Below, piece by piece: positions 1 through 12,900 of a DNA stretch of 64,000 nucleotides (its first letter is position 1; the number at the start of each line of letters is the position of its first letter). This stretch comes from Centropus unirufus (Eukaryota; Chordata; Aves; Cuculiformes; Centropidae). The DNA is taken from positions 4,384,680 through 4,448,679 of the forward strand of contig VYZI01000029.1 in assembly GCA_013397695.1 (NCBI GenBank), written 5' to 3'. Below the pieces are notes generated by a model. It did not search any database. It worked only from the letters and a program-made list of their open reading frames with translations, and was not told the origin of the DNA. Made by a program: the position numbers and the translations under genes.

Positions 1-1542
1 CTAGGATCTGAAAGAGCCAGCAGAAGAAGAAAGGAGTTCCTCATGGAGCAACACGCTCCTCTCCTTTGTTCCCTTCTCTCCCTTTGTTCCCCATGTTGTG
101 CACGGGGTAGCTGCAAACCCTTGCTCTCTGCCGCTTGAATTAGGAGAGCAACTTATGGCAAAAGCACATTTTCATCAACTTTATGGCCAAACTTTAGTGA
201 AGGCTGAGAGAAACATCACGTCTGCAGGTTTCACAAATATTCAGACTGTCAGTCATGTGCAGACTGCATACAGACATTTAGTTATCTGCATGTAAGCATT
301 TATGTAAGCCTGCATCTCATCTTCTGCACAACCTGCATTTGACCCTCTCTCTGGGCTCCTGGGAATTTGAGCACAGGCGGAACACAGCTGCTTGAAAGTA
401 GGTGCTTACAGACCTTAAGGCACCTTAAGGAATTTTCTAAAGCATAAAAAGTGGATGCAGGTGTAGATCTTCAGGCAGCTGGTACTCCCACCTCACATGT
501 AGATGCCATATTCAGATATCTTCAATGTAGGTCTCTATTGTCTAGGGCTGACACATACTTTTACTGACAGAAGAGAAATGGTAAAATTGGGGATTTTAGG
601 CTTCATCTAAGCCTTCAAAGGAAGCACTCTTGAGCAGGTATAGGACCTCCTGCTTACCTCCCTCCTCCTGAGATGGGGTCCTGCTCCACTCCCCCACAAA
701 CAACCCCAACTCAGATCTTCTTCATCTCCACTCCTGATTTCTCATCTGCCTCATTTTTATTGCCTCCCCATTCCAGACTTCATTCTTCACCTCCTCCTGT
801 TAATTAAGTTCTAGTTGAATGAAACCCAACCTATTGCTGTAGACTTGTGCCAAAGTCCCAATTTCACTTCTGTCCTCTCCATCCCCAGATCTGCTTCTCT
901 CAGCCAGTCAGGCTCAGTGTTCCTTTTCCAATACTTCCACATTTTCCCCTTGTATCTACACTGGTTGTTATTGCAGACAGCCCCAACAACATTCATGTAG
1001 TCTCAGTCACCCACACATGGCCCCTTGTTTCAGTCCGTGCCTATATACAGAATAAGAGAAGGAAACACCTCTGCAAGCCACGGGAGAAAATGTACAATTC
1101 TAAGAGTCCAGTGATGGTCTCACTTCACAGAAGTAAATATGGGAGGCCTCTAGGATGAAACTTCCATGGATAGCGGTCCTTGACTTTATGGGATTTCAGC
1201 AAAACATCTGCACATCTCTTGTTGTGGGAAATTAAGGGCCATCAGCTACTTTGGAAGGAGATTTGGAGATGAATTAAGATAAAATAATAACTCAAAAGAA
1301 GCCATTTTCCCCCATATGTCACCAATGCAATTCACAAGCTATGGTGATAGGGATATTTTTGGTGATTTTCTTCCATTCTCTGAGAAAAGGCATAGTCAAT
1401 ATATTGATTTTTACTGATTTACGTGAAAGATTTTGAGGAAGAATTCTTCTTACCTGTCTGACCTCCTCTCAAAGCTGTTATCTGAAGGGCACCTCTTTAT
1501 AGGAACTGCGAACTGTAAAGAGATCCTGAATTCTTCGCACCT
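1..1542. other. Intergenic, no gene seen
   Basis: Short open frames here lack codon bias, splice context or family resemblance. I see no exon, RNA gene or recognisable repeat before the CR1 copy that starts near 1,543. Confidence 0.5.
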
Positions 1543-2240
1543 CTAGAATAGTTTAGGTTGGAAGGGTCGGCTAGTCCAAACCCCCTGCAGTGAGCCGAGA
1601 CATCTTCAGCTGGATCCGGTTGCTCAGAGCCCTGTCCAACCTGACCTGGAATGTTTCCAAGGATAAGGCATCTACTACCTCACTAGGCAACCCGTTGCAG
1701 TGTTTTACCACCCTCATTGTAAAAAATTTCTCCCTTATTTCTAGTCTAAATCTACCCTCTTTTAGTTTAAAACCCTTACTACTGTTACATACAGGAACAG
1801 GCCCTACTAAAATATCTGTCCCCATCTTCCTTAAAAGCATCCTTTAATTATTGAAAGGCTGTAATAGGATCTTCCAAGTGCTTTCTCTTTGCCAGGTTGA
1901 AAAGCCCCAACTCTCTCAGCCTTTCCTCACAGGAGAGGTGTTCCACCCCTCTGATCATTTTTGTGGCCCTCCTTTTGACCAAATCCAACAGGTCCATGTC
2001 TGTCTTGTCCTATAGGCTCCAGAAATTAAGGCTGTACTCCAGGCAGGGTGTCACCAGAGCAGAGTAGAGGGGCAGAATCACCTCCCTCCATCTGCTGGCC
2101 ACTTTGCTTTTGATACAGCCAGGAGACAGCTGGCCGTCTTGGCTGCTAGCGGACATTGTTGGCTCATGTCCAGTTTTTAATGCACCTGTCCTCCCAAGCC
2201 CATCTCTATAGGGCTCTCTTCCACCTCAGGAAGAACAACT
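1543..2240 (-). mobile_element. CR1 LINE fragment, 3' end of ORF2 plus 3' UTR
   Basis: Read on the minus strand, 1,840-1,571 encodes the C-terminal end of the CR1 reverse transcriptase, with the family block 'EKFFTMRVVKHCNGLPSEVV' followed by a 'LETFQVRLDRALSN' tail. On the plus strand the region carries standard antisense CR1 landmarks: a 'tagaatagtttaggttggaa'-type 3' end near 1,543, 'ggcagaatcacctccctcca' near 2,070 and 'ttggctcatgtccag' near 2,158. The copy is 5'-truncated, as most CR1 copies are, and its frame is interrupted, so it is inactive. Confidence 0.9.
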
Positions 2241-5200
2241 GCTGGCCATTTAACAATGATGCACAAGAATATTGTGATTAGCATGGACACTCTCTGTAAT
2301 ATCTGCCACAACGCAGCACAAGAAAGCTCTTGACTGGAAAAGAACCACTCGTCTACATGAACTTTCTTCTGTAGGCAAGATTGCTACATGCATACCCAAG
2401 ACACAAGACACAACACTGAGATTGCTGGCGCAAACCCATGGTAAAATATTAATAAAAGAAATTCCCTCAACTTCAGACTAACAGCTTAGAGTATTACTGC
2501 CCATACTTTATATTTGGCATTGACTTTGTTACAACGCAATTACCTTGTTTTTTTCAGGTGCATTTGGCTCTTCAGAGTTTCTTACACCGTACCTAGTTTG
2601 ATAAAACAGGATTTTCAGTCTTCTTCCTTGGACAGTATGTAAATGCAGGATAGGACTGCGTGCCTGTTTATCCATTGATAAACATCACTTGGAGTTCAAC
2701 AGCTAGTATTAGGAAAGGTAGGGCATCCTGTTTGTCAACCTGAACTCTGTTTCTATTGAGATGATACCACTCTGAAGGATGTGACTGTGCTCCATAATTC
2801 TGACACCTAAAAAACCACTAATATTAAAACCTAATTATAGAATTAATGCTTCATAACTCAGTTACATATTGTAGAACGTTCCACACAGACCATTTTTACC
2901 ACGTTTCCTCTTGTAATGCTGCTATCAAATATGTCCAACTACAACAGGAAGAAGCGTCACAGCAGACAAAAATCCCACCTGTGCTCTTTTTTACCTGGGA
3001 ATGGGAGTTCTTTACTGCTTTTTCTTATCTTGGTGCTGCTCCATCACAGGAGAGCAGGTGGTTTGCTGGAGCACCATACCAGCACTGCTTGTTCCTCGTT
3101 CCTTACCCATACAATGGAAGCGTCAATTTCAGATTCCCATTGCACCCAAGCAAGTCTTTCAGCCCAGAGAACAAAATTTTTGCCACAGTGAGGCCAAGAG
3201 GTCACAGCACTTGCCTGTCACAGGCGTGAGCTTGGAACAAATATAGGGAGGCAGCCCAGGATCCTGAATGATAGCCTGCAGCGGATAAGAGAGTTCTCAA
3301 GTTAAGGAGATAATGATTTACAGTGCCTTTCTCCCCAGACTTCCAACCTCAAGGGTTCCCTACAGGAAGATGGGAATATGGTAGTGGGGAATTTTATCCT
3401 TCTGCTACCTTAGTAAGTCCAGAAACCTTCTTCCCAAGTTAGTCCCACAAAGGAAACCCTTTAATAAAAGAGGCCAAGAAAAATAACCCAGTGGCTCATA
3501 GCAAAAAACTCTGTGAAACTAACATTATTTTTCTTCCCTTATATCTATTAATTTATTCCTTCTCTCAGGGAAAGAATATGTTTTCGAATGCCATTCATGC
3601 CATCCAACATTTCTGTTCAATGTAAACCATGGCTCCAACAATAGGTGCATGAGCCATTTCCCCTGCCTAAGACATGTCTAAGACAGCAGGTCTGCCTCTC
3701 CACTGCTCTGCAGCCTCATGGGGTACCAAGAGCTGTACGGAGCAGGTGTGAATATGATAGATGTGATATGATAGAAAGTAGAAACTCATTCACCAAGTTA
3801 ACTTGGAAACTCAGCCATGAAGTTAACCAAGCTCCCTTTGAAGCTGGCTTGGGTGGCTGCCCAACCCAACAAGCATTTCGTGTCCATAATTGATCATGCG
3901 CAGCTACCATATTTAGGTGATTAAAACATGTGGCTACTTTTCTAGCATAAGCCAGGCAGCAGTTACTAGGACTATCGTGTCTCCATGAGGACAGTTTCTG
4001 AGTACAGGAAAAGGAAACTCTCCTCGGTTAGGCACTCTGGTTACGTTTTTCTCTGAATTTTGTTACCAGTCAGTTCTTATCACACGTGTCATCAGAACAG
4101 AGTGAAAACTTCAGAAAAAACTTCTGTAGGCTAGGAGTTCAGAACAAGTTGCAGCTTTTAAAATTAAAAGTCTGACAATAATAGGGAGAAAAATCCACAG
4201 GAAAAGAGCAGGCACTGTTGGAGAGGTGATATACTCCTCAAATGGACAGCTCTCTTTGACAGAACTGATTGCAAGTTTCCATGGATTCTGGCTGAATAGG
4301 TGTTTTTTATGTTTCTCTGTTACTCAGAATTGCTAATTATCTTGTCCTTTTCCTAATTAATACATTACTTTTATTGTTTTAAATCAGTCTTTTGCATTTG
4401 CTGCAAAAAATATAACAATTTATATCTCACTTCTGAATGAAGCCCATTCCAAATTCTTCCTGTTCTTCTGCATGGGGAGAGAAAGCCACAGATTATTTTC
4501 TGTTTCTAAACTGAGGTGCCAGCATGTCAGTCTGTACAAATGGTTTGCAAATCCCAAAATGGGTCTGACTCTGTCTAACTCTGCTTCCTGCAGGGCAATA
4601 ATACAAGAAGCTTTCTATGCAGGGTTTCCACACTTTCTAAACGGAACAGGCTCTTTAGCCAGGCAGCTATTTAGGGAAGTGATCCAACGGCTGCTTGAAG
4701 CTCTTCCTTCCTACACACACAAACCTCCCACCAACTTCCTTGGCAGATGCTACAGCTCACATTCAAATCTTGCACCTTCAGTATCACATAGGCCGAGCTA
4801 AAAAATATGAAACTGTATTTTTAAAGAATTTTAAGCCAAACCCCAAGAGGATTCCAAGAGAGGTAATCTGAGAATTTGTTCTTATTATAAGGATTACAGA
4901 TTTGTCTGCTTTTCCATGTGCTTGCTGCATGGCCTTGGGCCATGCAATCCAACCTCATGACACATAGGGCATAACCCTGTCTACTTCCTCTGTGCACAGA
5001 GGAAGGGGTTTTGCACTCACCTTTCCCCCCACTGCTCCAGGTGTGAATTTTGTCTCCCTGCCATAAAGCTGACTTCATGTTGCGAGTGTAGCTGGACAGT
5101 TCTGCCTGTGATTCACTGACCACTTCTCTTTAGCACAACCGGTCACGAGGTAAGAAAGTAACCACAGCATCATTCAAGAAGTTTGCAGGGAGCTGCACCC

Positions 5201-6769
5201 CAAGGAGTACAAAATATTACACGACACAATATGCAGATGCACTTCCATCCTATGTGCCACAGACTCCAGGAGACACGGCATTTGAGAAGTCTTTGGGTGT
5301 GTGAAAGAGCAGAGCAGTCACTACTTTGCCATAGGTGATCGGGGAGGATGGTCTTGTGATAAAAGCTGTGGACTTGTAGTGAGGTTATTTATCATCAGGG
5401 TCTGCTTTTTCCACGTGCCTTCTGCCCAGTGCAGGAGGGCTTTGGAGCTTTGCAGTTTAACTCCATTAAAGCACAGGTAATACTGCTTTAGCTCCCAGAG
5501 AGAGATTTAGTTCAAGATGGACAAACACCAACGCTACAGTGAAGGGCCAAGAGAAGCAGAGCAGTCTTGTTTCTTACTCTGTAAGTTTAGTGCAGTTGAA
5601 TAACTCCACTCAATTCAAGGAGATAGAAAATAAGGCAGAGCTTTCTGGGCCAAAAGGAAGATGACTGAAGAGCCCTGTTCAAAGAAAGGGAAAATCAGAA
5701 AGGGATAGGGAGGGTTTAGCAGTACACAGTCTATTTGAGCTTAAATAGGAAAGTCACTAAGAATTGATTTTCAAATAAACAGTTTAATCAATGGTAGCTT
5801 AAAATTAAGTGTGCACTGCTCCACCCTCTAAGGTGCTCCCTCCCTCCTCCATAATTGTCTCCAGCCTGTGGCTTTGAAGTCCCATGGTGGTGTAGGGCAA
5901 GAAAGCAAGCCCCAAGGGCAGATTTGTCGTCCTGAAAAGCAAAGCTTTTGGGGGATACAGGGAGAAGGGAACCTAGGGAAAACGGTGCTGAAAGTCAGAC
6001 ATGAAGTGGTAGGGGAAAGCAGGGCTGTTTATTTGGGCTGGAACTAGTGAATAATAAAATCTGGTTTTTTTCACTAGTGTTGGAGAAATGCAGGCTTTCA
6101 GAACTGCAACTTCCCAGTCCTGCACAATCCCAGGAGCTTAATACTGCGATCAAAAGGAAGCTATGCTGCTACTGAGAAAAGGAAGTTTAATTATTTTGGT
6201 TTGAAGACATGAGGGATACAATCTGCATTTTGTTCTATTCTCAATCACATATCAAGATTAACAAACTTAAAAAAATATCAATGCCACCACAGGGACTCAA
6301 GTTTTGATCAGGTCTTTTTTTTTCTCTCTATATCTCTCATCTGTCAAAACTCTGAGGTTGGTAAATATTTTTCAAAACTAAGTTTCTCGCTGTTAGGGCC
6401 ACGCCTATAGGTAGGCATTATCTGTATATCGTGAATGCATTGAACCTAGTGCCTATGAACAGCAGCAAAGACGCCATCTGTGGGCTGGCAGACAGCAGGG
6501 ATACAATACTGGTGCAGTATTGCTCATTCTCTTTGGTCACGTCACTGCAGAAACTTAGAAGTAGGTTTCAGTGCATTTGAATTAATTGTTCTCCAGCAGC
6601 ATTGGAGCAAATAGCTCCATGCAGTTCATTTGGGCTCTGTGATTCTTTCATCTTTGCAGCCACATTGAAGGTTCTCAGTGTTCGTACTGTGGTTTTTTTT
6701 TGCATCTCTGTCAGACATCTCAGGACGTTGACTGGCAGCAACATGATGTTTTCTGGGATTTTCAAGGCT
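2241..6769. other. Intergenic, no gene seen
   Basis: About 4.5 kb with several open frames of 60-130 codons (for example 2,846-3,229 plus and 5,123-4,821 minus). None shows a family motif, a convincing exon boundary pair or a CpG island. They look like chance frames. Confidence 0.45.
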
Positions 6770-6935
6770 ACCCCAAGCCTCTCCAGCTCTGGAGATTTTC
6801 AAAACCTGGCAGTAGAAGGCCCTGACCCGTCTGATTCATCTTTGACTTTGTCCCCGCTTAGGCAATGGGGTTACACTAGAGACCTCCATAGTCCCTTTCA
6901 AGCTAGATTGCTCTGTGAGTCTGTGATGTGTACTT
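6770..6935 (+). mobile_element. CR1 LINE 3' fragment
   Basis: The stretch follows the sense 3' end of a CR1 copy: 'ggagattttcaaaacctggc' near 6,790, then 'gacccgtctgattcatcttt', 'actagagacctccatagtcc' and a 'tgagtctgtgatg' tail. It is diverged and non-coding. Confidence 0.7.
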
Positions 6936-8349
6936 GAAGGCAATGGCAACTCAAGTAGAGTTACTTCCAAGGCTGGGAGCTCCATTCCTTTCTCTGCAGG
7001 CCCAAAGGGTTAAGAATCACAGCTTAGAATTCCATATCAGGACTACGGAGAAACAAATGTAATCCAGATTTCACATTAGGGAAGTATTCCTGTAATTTTA
7101 AAAGCAGCCGCGGTCCTCTCCAGACAGAATACAATGGTCTGGGAAGGTGATATTGCTCTTCATGTCCTTCCCTGATAATTAAGAATTGTCTATAGCTAAA
7201 ATGGCTCCATGAACCTCTTTCTTAAGAATGCAATGCTGCAGAAAGTTAAGATAGGAGAAACTGGACATATCTGGTCCGCTCAGCATCATATGCACTGTGG
7301 CACAGGCTCCCCACCTAGCAGCATTCAAACTAGGGCCCCAGGAAGACCTAGACTCAACACTGCAGACCTTATATTTTATTTCAAGATGTCATTCAGTAGT
7401 TACAGAATGCATCTGTGCAGGTGCAGGAGGAAATGGTGGATGCACATCTTTTGTTCCCAGACACTGCAACCTTCACACTTGGTTTGCTGTGAATAAACTG
7501 ATTTCACATCCAGAAAGCCCACTGCCAAGTAGTATTCCATAAGGCATGGTGCCATGCTAGGAAATTTTCATGAAAATAAAAATAAAACTCTGTTCATTTG
7601 TGGCTCCAGAGCATTTTAACAGACCCACAGCAAACCTCGAAGGAGATAAAGCCCTTGATCTAGCTTTCAAGTCAACTGAAGGTGCTTCAAAAACGCTTTC
7701 TTAGCTGCTACATTGCAGCTGATTCATTCCTCACTGTGTGGGTCCAATTCCCAGGCAACACCTCCTGTGCTGAGGGCAGTGCATGTCCGGAACAATCCTC
7801 CAAAGAATACGTGAAACAGCCACTGTGACTGTAAGATCGGGAATGCTGGTGTGGGTACTAATGGCAGCCTTGCCATCTGATTATAAACAATGTGGGTTTG
7901 GCTCCTGCTGCAGTCAGTCTGGTGAAGAAATGTTCCAGAATTCTTGGGGTATTCTGGGGGAAAAAAAAAAAAAAGAAAAACAAAACAGAAAAGAGGGCAA
8001 GGAAGAAGAGCACATCTTTTTCCTGGGCAAGGCTTTGTCGCTTACAAAGGTCTGCTCTCCTGCAAAGCCAGGGAACTCTGCCCCCAGCCCATTTCTGCCT
8101 CTCCCATGGCAGCGCAGTCCGGGTGAAGGCTCTGCCAGTTTAACTGGGAACCTCCCAGTCCCCGAGGCAGCAGACGGACGGTGACACCTTGCGGCTGAAC
8201 CCCCTCATTTCCCGGCGCTGCCAAGCACAAATCCTTCACCAGTTAAAGGGACTGCACTCCGCTCAGCATCCCAGTGCCTGAGGAGGAGGCACGCTCCCCT
8301 TAAACCTCCCCCTGGCTTTAGCCCTTTCCTGTCAGGAACGTCTCCGTGA
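6936..8349. other. Intergenic, no gene seen; A-rich tract
   Basis: No exon is recognised. An A-rich tract at about 7,961-7,993 creates overlapping lysine-rich open frames that are artefacts of the repeat. Sequence becomes GC-richer after 8,050, towards the CR1 cluster. Confidence 0.45.
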
Positions 8350-9080
8350 GAGAATCGTGGAACCGTTTGGTGGGAAAGGACCTTTGAGTTGATTGACTTC
8401 AACCACACCTATCCCCGAGCACCTCATCTCCCCGTCTTTTAAACACCTCCAAGGATGGGGACCCAGCCACCACCCTGGGCAGCTGTTCCAGGGCCTGATG
8501 ACCCTTTCCGTAAAGAATTTTTTCCTGATGTCCAATCTGAACCCCTCCTAACACAACCTGAGGCCATTTCCTCTCATCCTATCCCCTGTCACGTGGGAGA
8601 AGAGACCAGCACCCACCACTCCACAACCTCCTTTTGGGCAGCCGTAGGCAGGGATAAGGTCTCCCCTCAGCCTCCTCTTCTCCAGGCTGAACAACCCCAG
8701 TTCCCTCAGCCACTCCTCATAAGACTTGTTCCCCAGCCCCTTCACCAGCTTCATTGCCCTTCTCTGGATGTGCTCCAGGACCTCAACCTCCTTCTTGTAG
8801 TGAGGGGCTCAGAACTGAACACAGGATTCCAGGTGCAGCCTCACCAGGGCTGAGCACAGGAGAAGAATCACCTCCCTGGCCCTGCTGGCCACGCTGGTTC
8901 TGATCCAGGTCAAGATGCCATTGGCAGGGGTGGGGAGGGATGGTAGAACTAGATGAATTGTAAGGTCCCTTCCAACCAAAACCATTCTATGATTCCAGGA
9001 CTGATTCTGTGATTCTATGACTCTATGACTCTTGGCCACCTGTGCACACCGCTGGCTCTCATTCATCTGGCAGTCCCAGG
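8350..9080 (-). mobile_element. CR1 LINE fragment, interrupted by a second CR1
   Basis: A minus-strand CR1 copy with its 3' end near 8,350. Read on the minus strand around 8,535-8,430 it encodes the reverse-transcriptase tail 'DIRKKFFTERVIRPWNS'. Antisense landmarks run in order: 'gaatcgtggaaccgtttggt', 'caggctgaacaaccccag' near 8,682, 'acaggattccaggtgcagcc' near 8,820. The expected order breaks at 'aagatgccattgg' (about 8,924) and resumes at 'cttggccacctgtgcacacc' (9,031), so an insertion split it. Confidence 0.85.
8925..9030 (+). mobile_element. Short CR1 3' end nested inside the minus-strand CR1
   Basis: The stretch carries the sense CR1 3' terminus, 'aaggtcccttccaaccaaaa', followed by degenerate ATTCTATG-type octamers ('gattctgtgattctatgact'). 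Both flanks belong to one continuous antisense CR1 consensus, so this is a younger insertion into the older copy. Confidence 0.8.
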
Positions 9081-9740
9081 TCACAGAATCATGGAATGGT
9101 TTGGGTTGGAAGGGACCTTAAAGATCAACCAGTTCCAACCCTGCTGCCATGGGCAGGGATACATTCCACTAGATCAAGCTGCCCAAGGCCTGGCCTCGAA
9201 CACTTCCAGGGAGGGGGCATCTACAACTTTCCTAGGCAACTTGTTCCAGTGCTTCACCACCCTCACTGTTAAGAATTGCTTCCTGATCTCTAGTTTGAAT
9301 CTTCCCCTCTCCTATTTGTACCCATTTCCCCTTGTCCTGTCACTCCATGCCCTTGTAAAAAGTCCTTCCCCCGCTTTCTTGTGGGCTCCCTTCAGGCACT
9401 GGGAGGCCACTATAAATTCTCCCTGGAGTCTCCTCCAGGCTGAGCAAGCCCAGCATTCCCAGCCTATCCTCATAGCACAGGTGCTCCTGGTGGTCTTTGC
9501 AACCCTTAGCTGGAGCTATTCCATTAGTTCCATGTCCTTATGCTGGGGATTCCCGAGCAGGACACAGTACTCCAGGCGGGATCTCTCAGGGTAGGAGCAG
9601 AGGGGCCGAATCCCGTCCTTCTCCCTGCTGGCCACGCTTGGAATGCAGCCCAGGACACAGCTGCCCGCGAGCGCGCACTGCCGGCTCATTCCCAGCTTCT
9701 CAGCACCCCCGGGTCCTCCTCCAGGCAGCTTCCCAGCCAC
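9081..9740 (-). mobile_element. CR1 LINE fragment next to the RSPH3 promoter
   Basis: A second minus-strand CR1 copy starts with 'cacagaatcatggaatggtt' and runs through 'ccaggctgagcaagcccagc' near 9,438, 'gacacagtactccaggcggg' near 9,560 and 'gccggctcattcccagcttc' near 9,681. It abuts the previous copy and runs into the GC-rich promoter of RSPH3, ending only about 150 bases before that gene's start codon. Confidence 0.85.
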
Positions 9741-9806
9741 CCTTTCCCCCGCAGGACCCGGTCCCGCTGCGGGAGCGGCGCCGCCCCGCGCGTTGCCCGG
9801 GACGCG

Positions 9807-9820
9807 GTTGCCGCGGCCAC
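9807..9820 (+). promoter_or_regulatory. Possible RFX X-box
   Basis: GTTGCC-GC-GGCCAC is an imperfect inverted pair matching the RFX X-box layout (GTTGCC, 1-3 spacer, GGYAAC) with one mismatch in the second half. A further GTTGCC half-site lies at 9,792-9,797. It is 75-88 bases before the RSPH3 ATG. RFX and FOXJ1 drive motile-cilia genes, so the position fits. A GC-rich island can produce such a match by chance. Confidence 0.35.
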
Positions 9821-9822
9821 GG

Positions 9823-9878
9823 CGGCTCCTCCCGCCCGCTCCCGGCTCCTCCCGCCCGCTCCCGGCTCCCGCCGCTCC
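9823..9878 (+). repeat. 20-bp GC-rich tandem repeat in promoter
   Basis: The unit CGGCTCCTCCCGCCCGCTCC occurs exactly twice (9,823-9,842 and 9,843-9,862), followed by a degenerate third copy up to the RSPH3 start codon region. Each unit carries a GC box-like CTCCCGCCC. Confidence 0.8.
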
Positions 9879-9894
9879 CGGGCAGCTCCCCGCT

Positions 9895-9980
9895 ATGCTG
9901 CCCACCTACACCTACTGCAGCCGCCCCCAGGCGCTGCCCGCCCGCCCCAAGTACCGAGCGACCCCGCACGCCGTCACGCC
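9895..9980 (+). CDS. RSPH3: RSPH3 exon 1
   Basis: Encodes residues 1-28 and two bases of codon 29. The ATG has G at -3. The donor CC|GTGAGT is strong. The frame is open upstream to an ATG at 9,643, which lies in CR1-derived sequence. Confidence 0.85.
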
Positions 9981-12900
9981 GTGAGTGCCCCCCGCATCCC
10001 CCGCGCCTTCCCTCCCGCTCCCCGCCGCCGGCTCCTTCCCCCCCTGGCCCGGGAAACCTGCGCGCTCTGGCCTTCCAGAGTCCGCCGGGCTCCTTGGGGT
10101 GTCCCCACCACCCGGGGCCCATCCCTGGAAACGGTCGAGGCTGAGCAGCCTGGTCTGGTTGAGGCTCCCGTCCTCCAGGGGGATGGACTGGAGGACCCGT
10201 AAAACCCCCTTCTAACCCAAACCATTCCAAGGTTCTATGGTTTTTATGATTCCATGACGCAGGTTGCAGCTCTGTAACCACAACCTCCTGTGCTTCTTCC
10301 TTCCACCAGCCTCATCTACAACAGGAGAGTGCTGCGTGGAAACACTTATGCCCTTGAATTCCTGCCTGCGGTATGTTTTTTTATGTACGTTGTACTACAG
10401 CTTTCCTTGTAAAGTGAGAGGTAGGGCAGGAAAACTGTCACTCAAAAATTTACACTGCTGAAGTAGTGATTTTACTTAAAATGTTTCACGGGCACAAGCT
10501 GTGCTCTAAACTGGCGTGCAACCGTTTTCAGCCTTTCGTTAAAGCGCTGTTTGTCATGAAATTCGGCAGTTCTGATTATCTTTTTCCCTTTAAGTATTTT
10601 ATTTCTTCTCCTCCTCTCCCATTTCTTTAATATACTGATACTGACTGCAAGACATCAATGCACCATCAGTTACCACAGGTGTTATCAGTGAGAACAGCAG
10701 CTCTTGGGAAATCAAGTCTTGGAATAGACTCAGCTTACCCAGCTAAAGAAGCAGAACTAGGTGGTCCAGCTGTATGCACAAGCTACTTGTATGAAGGCAA
10801 AATTATTTTATTTCTCCTGATACTGCAGTAAATTATTTGGTGATACTTTATTTTCAGATAGCATTTCTATTAAAGCAGTCTTTTTGAACTGTTTCCACAA
10901 AGTTACTTTGTGGAAATAACTTTGTGTTGTCCACTGGCTGTTTGTGAGAGTCAATTTCACTTATGTTCTGTTTAAGTTCAAATGCAACATTCATTTCGAT
11001 CCACAAATGCAGTACTGAACATAAAAAATGTAACAGGTTTCTTCATTAGCAATAAAGAAACTATAACTTTTATCTAGCAAACAACTCTGTTGATAATTGG
11101 ATTTAAGCCCATTTGACCTTCTTAAAGCCTTACCTAGAAATTCTCACTTGTCAACAGGAACTGCCATTTAAATATACTTTATGTTGCAAAGCAAAGCTCT
11201 GTATAGAATGTCCACTTTCAAATAGCAACTGATTGCTTTTAGTGTGAGACGCCATAAGTGTATGCTGGTAGGCAGTTAGCATAGCTTATGAGTTTCATGC
11301 CCTACAGTCTTCAAAGTAACTGAAAATTTAGGGTCAAGGCTCAGAAAAGTAAATCCAAAATGCTAGATGTGTAGCATTAAAATCAAAGAGCAACCTCCAT
11401 TTTCCTGCAGAGAGAGATTAGTGTGATTTCCAAGTACAAAGCGTGTTCTGTTCTGTGGGTTTTTTGTCTTCTTCATTCCCACTCAGAATACCCACCTCCA
11501 CCCTTTTGAGATTCGAAGCCAGTCGGAGGCTTGGAAAAGATTAGTGGCCAGAAAATGTGTAGAACAGCACAAACCACTGAGAACACCTGATCCTGTGGAA
11601 GGCAGAGAGCATGTTCATGTGCAGACAGGTAAAGAGCAATCTTTTTTAAAAAAATCATCTGGAAACAAAGCCTTGCTGCTTTATATTCGCTTACTACTTT
11701 GATGATGGAGTTGGTAGAATTACATATGGTTAAAGTTTGAGTCCCAGAATTCTAGTATCAGAGGTTCTCTAATCCTTTCCATTATAACCCCTTATGTTTT
11801 GTTGTGTTTGATGAACTTGGCTAATCTGCGACATTTTCCTATCGGTTGTTTTTCAATTTGCAGTGTACATTCTTGAACACTGGTCAGGACTTCTTAATTT
11901 ATTATGCCCTTTCCAGTATCATCAGAGAAGTTTGGTATGTGCTTAAAATTGAGGGGTTTTTAAAATTTTGCTTTAGAGTGCAGACATATGTAAGTATAAG
12001 TCTACTATTAAAAATTGGGTGACACACCCTAATTTAGAATAGGAGCTGCCCCATTTGTGCCAAAACAATTTTAGTTGTATATTTGGCAGTGGGATAATCA
12101 TGATGAGGTTAAAATATTATTGCTGTGCTCTCTGAAAATCACTTCAGATAGTTCTGACTTACAAACTGAGAAAGCGGCTATGTTACATGTTTAATCAGAC
12201 ATGGTGTTTGGCTTCTGAATTCCCTCTGCCCTAGCCCTGCTGAATTTCCTACCCCACCTCCAATGCGCACAGCAGCGTTTCACCATTGAATACCGCTGGA
12301 TGCAGAAGGAAGCTGTTTTATGTTAAAGTCTTGGTCTCTTGTCCTTCCCACTGCCAAACACAGATAATTTTAAGTACTCCACAGACCTTATTATCTGAGC
12401 CAGGCTATTTATCTCTGCAACAGGAGACAAGAAGTTATAATTCAAATCAAACACTTGTTGTTATAGATATGTGGTTGCTTCAAAACCACTTCTGGTGAGG
12501 CCATAAGTGGACTATCACTCTTCAGACCCAGCAGATCCAGATCTAGTTTGCTGCATACAATGAAGAAAAATGTATGTTTTCAATATGAGTTGGTAGTAGG
12601 GAGGCAATCATTATGCCGTTTTGAAAATGCCCCATCCGATTAACTCTACCAAGAACTGTTTTTTCTGCAAGGTGGGTTAAAATGATCTAGACTGCCTTTG
12701 AAGCCTAAATTAAATGCGCTTTTAGGAAGTGCACCAGATGTTACAGATAACTTGGCATCCGTTGGCCTATGCTGCAAAGTCATGTATATTTTAAGTTGAG
12801 ATGCCTTTTTTTTAACTTTACAGAAGATACTTTATTACACTCTTTGGGTAAAATTCACCCTGTAGTGTCATAAAAAAAATTAATAATTAAAATACAAAGA

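Larger units (their letters stand above)
9660..10110 (+). promoter_or_regulatory. CpG island, RSPH3 promoter and first exon
   Basis: Dense CpG sequence surrounds the first RSPH3 coding exon (9,895-9,980). No TATA box is evident. GC boxes and a duplicated GC-rich 20-mer lie just upstream of the ATG. The 5' edge merges with CR1 sequence. The transcription start is not visible directly but probably lies at about 9,740-9,890. Confidence 0.75.
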